A stretch of DNA of 64,000 nucleotides from Kutzneria kofuensis. GTDB lineage: Bacteria > Actinomycetota > Actinomycetes > Mycobacteriales > Pseudonocardiaceae. Shown here one piece after another: positions 61,115-64,000 of this stretch. Under the pieces are notes generated by a model, which worked only from the letters and a program-made list of their open reading frames with translations, did not search any database and was not told the origin of the DNA. Position 1 is the stretch's first letter; every line of letters begins with the position of its first letter. The translations under genes were made by a program, and so were the position numbers. The stretch is from contig NZ_JACHIR010000001.1 in the NCBI RefSeq assembly GCF_014203355.1, positions 8,558,038 through 8,622,037 on the forward strand, written 5' to 3'.

Positions 61115-62275
61115 ATGCCCGCATCATCCCCGGATTCCGCCGCCGGCCATCACGAACTCGTCGGCCAGCCGCATGACGACGAGCGCGAGGGTCCGGTGGC
61201 CGACGCCGAAGCCGAGGCGGCCCAGATCAGCGAGTCCGACCAGCCGCTGGGCACGATCGGTGCGCGATTCGACCGCAGGTCGCCGTTCCTGGTCGGGATG
61301 GCCGCCGCGGCTGGTGTCGCCGTCACCTACGGTCTCGTCCTGGTGGTGGCGGGCCTGCGGGAGGTGTTGATCCTCGTCGGGCTGGCGCTGTTCATCGCGA
61401 TCGGACTCGAGCCGCTCGTGTCCTGGCTGGTGGCCCGCCGGCTGCCCCGCTGGCTGGCGGTCGCCGCCGTGTTCGTGGCGGCGGTCGGCGCGGTCGGCGG
61501 CTTCCTCACCGCGGCGATCCCGGTGGTCGTCGCGCAGGCGACCCAGGTGGTGGCGAAGGTCCCCGACTACCTACGCCAGGCCCAGGACCACAATTCCTGG
61601 CTCGGCCAGCTCAACGACCGGCTGCACCTCCAGCAGGCGGTCGAGAACTCGCTCAGCGGCGGCGCCAGCCTGCTCAACGCGGGCGCCGTGGTGTTCGGGG
61701 CGCTGGCCGATCTCGGCATCCTGGTGGTGCTGACCGTCTACTTCGTCGCCGACCTGCCCCGGATCCGGACCGCGCTCTACCGGTTGGTGCCCAACTCGCG
61801 ACGGCCGCGGGCGATCCTGATCGGGGACGAGATCTGTGTGAAGGTCGGCGGCTACGTATTGGGGAACCTGCTGATCTCGGTCATCGCCGGGGTGCTCACC
61901 CTGGCCTGGTCGCTGGCCTTCGGCGTGCCGTACGCGGTGCTGCTCGCGATCGCCGTCGCCGTGCTGGACCTGATCCCCGTGGTCGGATCGGTCATCGGCG
62001 GGGTCCTGGTCAGCCTGGTCGCGCTGACCGTGTCCGTGCCGGTGTGCCTGGCCACGATCGGCTTCGTGCTGGTCTACCGGTTCGCCGAGGACTACCTGCT
62101 GGTCCCGAAGATAATCGGCGGCGCGGTGAAGGTGCCCGCGTTGGTCACCGTGGTGGCGGTGCTGCTGGGCGGGGCACTGCTCGGCGTGGTCGGCGCCCTG
62201 GTCGCGATCCCCATCGCCGCAGCGGCCTTGCTGCTGGCCAACGAGGTTCTTTATCCACGCCTGGACCGCGCGTGA
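61115..62275 (+). CDS. AI-2E family transporter (PerM/YdiK-like)
   Basis: 386 residues, ATG 61115. A ~50-residue acidic N-terminal tail, then about eight membrane helices: VGMAAAAGVAVTYGLVLVVA, VLILVGLALFIAIGLEPLVS, LAVAAVFVAAVGAVGGFLTA, a soluble segment (~160-210), and the family's C-terminal block VLLAIAVAVLDLIPVVGSVI, FAEDYLLVPKIIGGAVKVPA. Members export small molecules or ions (autoinducer-2, Na+); the substrate is unknown here. Confidence 0.87.
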   Translation: MPASSPDSAAGHHELVGQPHDDEREGPVADAEAEAAQISESDQPLGTIGARFDRRSPFLVGMAAAAGVAVTYGLVLVVAGLREVLILVGLALFIAIGLEPLVSWLVARRLPRWLAVAAVFVAAVGAVGGFLTAAIPVVVAQATQVVAKVPDYLRQAQDHNSWLGQLNDRLHLQQAVENSLSGGASLLNAGAVVFGALADLGILVVLTVYFVADLPRIRTALYRLVPNSRRPRAILIGDEICVKVGGYVLGNLLISVIAGVLTLAWSLAFGVPYAVLLAIAVAVLDLIPVVGSVIGGVLVSLVALTVSVPVCLATIGFVLVYRFAEDYLLVPKIIGGAVKVPALVTVVAVLLGGALLGVVGALVAIPIAAAALLLANEVLYPRLDRA

Positions 62276-62414
62276 CCAGGAACCGGGCGACTTCACGCGT
62301 GACGGTGTACTGTCGGCGGAACCGGGAGCATCTCGCGTGTCGGCGTTCAGGCCGACGCCGTCCCCGGTGAACGTCCATGTCGGTCGTGCCGCGGCCGGGG
62401 ACAGGGAGACCGAC

Positions 62415-62600
62415 ATGAGGTCGGGTCCGATCGTCCGCAAGATCCAGCACCGGCTCACCGTCGGACCGACGAAGTCCGATTCGGTCGACGGCGGCTGGTG
62501 GCCGAGGCCGCGCGAGCTGGCGGCGGAACCGCCGCCGTCGCCAACACCCCTGGGCGTCCGGTCGAACTGGATCCGAGCCACCCGGCCGCGTTCGCGGTGA
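62415..62600 (+). pseudogene. Truncated second DUF5994 gene
   Basis: ATG 62415 (GGGAG upstream) encodes SGPIVRKIQHRLTVGPTKSD and DSVDGGWWPRPRELAAEPP, matching residues 15-50 of the DUF5994 protein at 60038-60577 (YVDGGWWPRSRDLAAELP), then loses identity by frameshift and stops at 62600. Its stop overlaps the next start (GTGA), so it may now serve as a leader. Confidence 0.6.
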
Positions 62601-62854
62601 GCGTCCCGGACGTCATGGCGACGGGCACTGTCCACTTCAGACTGTTGACGCGGACGGCCGGCGGCACGTGGAGGCAGGCCGTGATGGAGCCCGTGCGCGC
62701 ATCCTCCGACAAGGCCGCCCTTTCGGCCGACTGCCCGGTGTGTCCGCATCCATCGGACGCGCATGACCAGATCGGTGCGAGGTACTGCGCCGCGACCGTG
62801 GCCGGGAAGTTCGAACGCGGATGTGTCTGTGTCACAGGCGAACCCGCCCGATAG
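62597..62854 (+). CDS. Small Cys-rich protein with RGCVC ending
   Basis: 85 residues from GTG 62597 (GTGA overlap with the DUF5994 remnant); ATG 62615 is the alternative. DCPVCPHPSDAHDQIGARYC, AATVAGKFERGCVCV: a CxxC pair, H-x-x-I-x-x-R-Y/F-C and the closing RGC-x-C. This arrangement recurs in short actinobacterial proteins and looks like a small zinc site. Function unknown. The stop lies inside the next gene's start region. Confidence 0.6.
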   Translation: MSVPDVMATGTVHFRLLTRTAGGTWRQAVMEPVRASSDKAALSADCPVCPHPSDAHDQIGARYCAATVAGKFERGCVCVTGEPAR

Positions 62855-64000
62855 GGCGGCCGTGGCGCCAAGGCCGGTCGACCCGTGGCGCACCCTCGGC
62901 GTCGAGGAGGAGTTCTTCCTGGTGGACGCCGAGACCGGAAACGCCGTGGCCGGCGCGCCGGAGATGGCTCGGCTGCTCGCGGACGAGCCGGCCGTCACCC
63001 CCGAGTTCATGCGGTACCAGATCGAGACGGCCACCCCGGTCTGTGCCGGGCTCGGCCAGGTCCGCGCGGAGTTGGATCGGCTCCGCCGCCTGCTCGTGGG
63101 CGCGGCCGACCGTGTCGGTTGCCTGCTGGTGGCCACCGGCGTGCTGCCGTTCGACACCCCGCCAACGCTCTCCGCGGTCACCGATCTGCCGCGCTACCGG
63201 GATCTCGTCGACCGGTTCCCTGGTCTGCTGTCGTCGGCCAGTACGTGTGGGTGCCATGTGCACGTCGGTGTCCCGTCACGGGAAGTCGGTGTCCAGGTGC
63301 TGTCGCGGATCCGATCGTGGCTGCCGCAACTGCTCGCGGTCGGCGCCAACTCGCCGTTCGCGATGGGACGGGACACCGGCTGGGACAGTTGGCGCCACCC
63401 GATGTGGTCGCGGTGGCCTACCGCGCGGCCGCCGGAGATCTGGGCTGACGCCGGCCACTACGACGCGGCGGTGCGCCACCTCGTGGACAGCGGCGCCGCG
63501 GTGGACCCACGCGGCGTCTACTGGCATGCGCGACTGTCGCCGCGGTACCCGACGGTGGAGGTGCGGATCGCGGACGTCGGACTGTCGGTGGACGATGCGG
63601 TGCTGCTCGCCGGACTGGTCCGGGCGTTGGTGGCGACCGCGGTCGAGGAGCTCCGTGCGGGCAGGCCGGCGCCGGCCGTGCCCACGGCGAGGATCGCGGC
63701 CGCGTTGTCCGCCGCCGCCCGACACGGCCTCGGTGGCCCCGGCATCGACGTCTTCTCCGGCGATGTCACGGCGCAGCGGCAGTTGTTCCAGGATCTGCTC
63801 GACCACCTCCGGCCCGGTCTGGAGGTCACCGGTGACGCGGACGAAGTCGAGCGGCTGGCCGGCGGGGTCGTGCTCGGCGGCAGCGGGGCGGACCGGCAGC
63901 GGGAGATGCGCGCCGCTTCGGCGACGACGGGGGAGTTCGTCATGGCGCTCGCCGCCGCGACCGCGGCGAGCCGGGCGCCGGAGCTCACGGTCGACGGCAA
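62829..64000 (+). CDS. YbdK-type glutamate-cysteine ligase/carboxylate-amine ligase, 3' end cut
   Basis: The frame is open to the window end (390 visible residues). Start GTG 62829 is chosen (GTG 62823 and 62862 are alternatives); it overlaps the upstream small gene. GCS2 family: TLGVEEEFFLVDAETGN (metal-binding Glu), MRYQIETATPVCAGLGQVRA, CGCHVHVGVPSREVGV and YPTVEVRIADVGLSVDDAVL. The fold joins the gamma-carboxyl of Glu to an amine with ATP. Family members of this type have weak glutamate-cysteine ligase activity and may make other gamma-glutamyl or low-molecular-weight compounds. Confidence 0.85.
   Translation, partial: MSQANPPDRAAVAPRPVDPWRTLGVEEEFFLVDAETGNAVAGAPEMARLLADEPAVTPEFMRYQIETATPVCAGLGQVRAELDRLRRLLVGAADRVGCLLVATGVLPFDTPPTLSAVTDLPRYRDLVDRFPGLLSSASTCGCHVHVGVPSREVGVQVLSRIRSWLPQLLAVGANSPFAMGRDTGWDSWRHPMWSRWPTARPPEIWADAGHYDAAVRHLVDSGAAVDPRGVYWHARLSPRYPTVEVRIADVGLSVDDAVLLAGLVRALVATAVEELRAGRPAPAVPTARIAAALSAAARHGLGGPGIDVFSGDVTAQRQLFQDLLDHLRPGLEVTGDADEVERLAGGVVLGGSGADRQREMRAASATTGEFVMALAAATAASRAPELTVDG

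Noticed and set aside
1-64000. CRISPR arrays, rRNA genes, prophage structural genes, large biosynthetic cluster
   Set aside because: No regularly spaced repeats, rRNA sequence, capsid/tail genes or PKS/NRPS modules are visible on either strand.

Overview
The window is high-GC actinobacterial DNA. DUF5313- and DUF5994-type proteins, several GAF-ANTAR proteins, GTG starts and twin-arginine secreted hydrolases suggest a soil actinomycete, most likely of the Pseudonocardiales. That placement is an inference from gene content; there is no rRNA or other marker here. It reads as chromosomal accessory sequence: intact metabolic operons and stress genes alternate with many gene remnants and broken insertion sequences.

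Layout. 1-867: 3' end of a GH5 glycoside hydrolase with a ricin-type lectin domain. 0.9-10 kb: mostly degenerate, with a small secreted beta-propeller-like protein, a VOC protein, a secreted zinc metallopeptidase, a cysteine-dioxygenase-like gene split by a 793-bp IS5-type element, and a MerR/SDR pair around a perfect palindrome. 10.2-19.4 kb: a ThDP enzyme, an enolase-superfamily enzyme and a fused FAD/Fe-S dehydrogenase in one transcription unit, then a convergent SDR/membrane-protein pair and a lone cytochrome oxidase subunit I. 20.2-29.6 kb: aconitase, DUF5313, a DNA polymerase X remnant, type II NADH dehydrogenase, a GreA-like factor, an amino-acid oxidase remnant beside an intact PucR regulator, and a universal stress protein. 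29.6-43 kb: a plant-polysaccharide block with secreted GH43, GH5, GH53, GH12 and GH26 enzymes. GH53, GH12 and GH26 each have a CebR/CelR-like palindrome upstream. Interspersed are remnants of two further secreted hydrolases, a LuxR-type regulator that lost most of its ATPase domain, and IS debris. 43-49 kb: a tRNA-Ala 3' fragment beside a tyrosine integrase (edge of an integrative element), more fragments, and an FAD monooxygenase. 49-64 kb: a stress-response island with KatE catalase, a slipin, CBS-BON, GNAT, tandem USP, three GAF-ANTAR proteins, a phosphotransferase-fold protein, a STAS protein, DUF5994, an AI-2E-type permease and a YbdK-type ligase cut by the window end.

How the genes work together. 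The polysaccharide block would release galactans, mannans and xyloglucan or beta-glucan outside the cell under sugar-responsive LacI-type control. The stress island looks like a co-regulated set: three of its transcription units start with the same upstream element (GACCAYC, 9-10 bp, then GRTGGCC or GGTGGCT) followed by a strong Shine-Dalgarno and a very short ORF. Two of those short ORFs share the start MN-x-TALLS, and one overlaps the next gene at GTGA. This repeated element plus leader ORF is the best candidate here for an undescribed regulatory system. Many frameshifts and deletions were found by reading adjacent frames. The core operons read through cleanly, so I take most of these as real decay, but individual single-base indels could be sequence errors.
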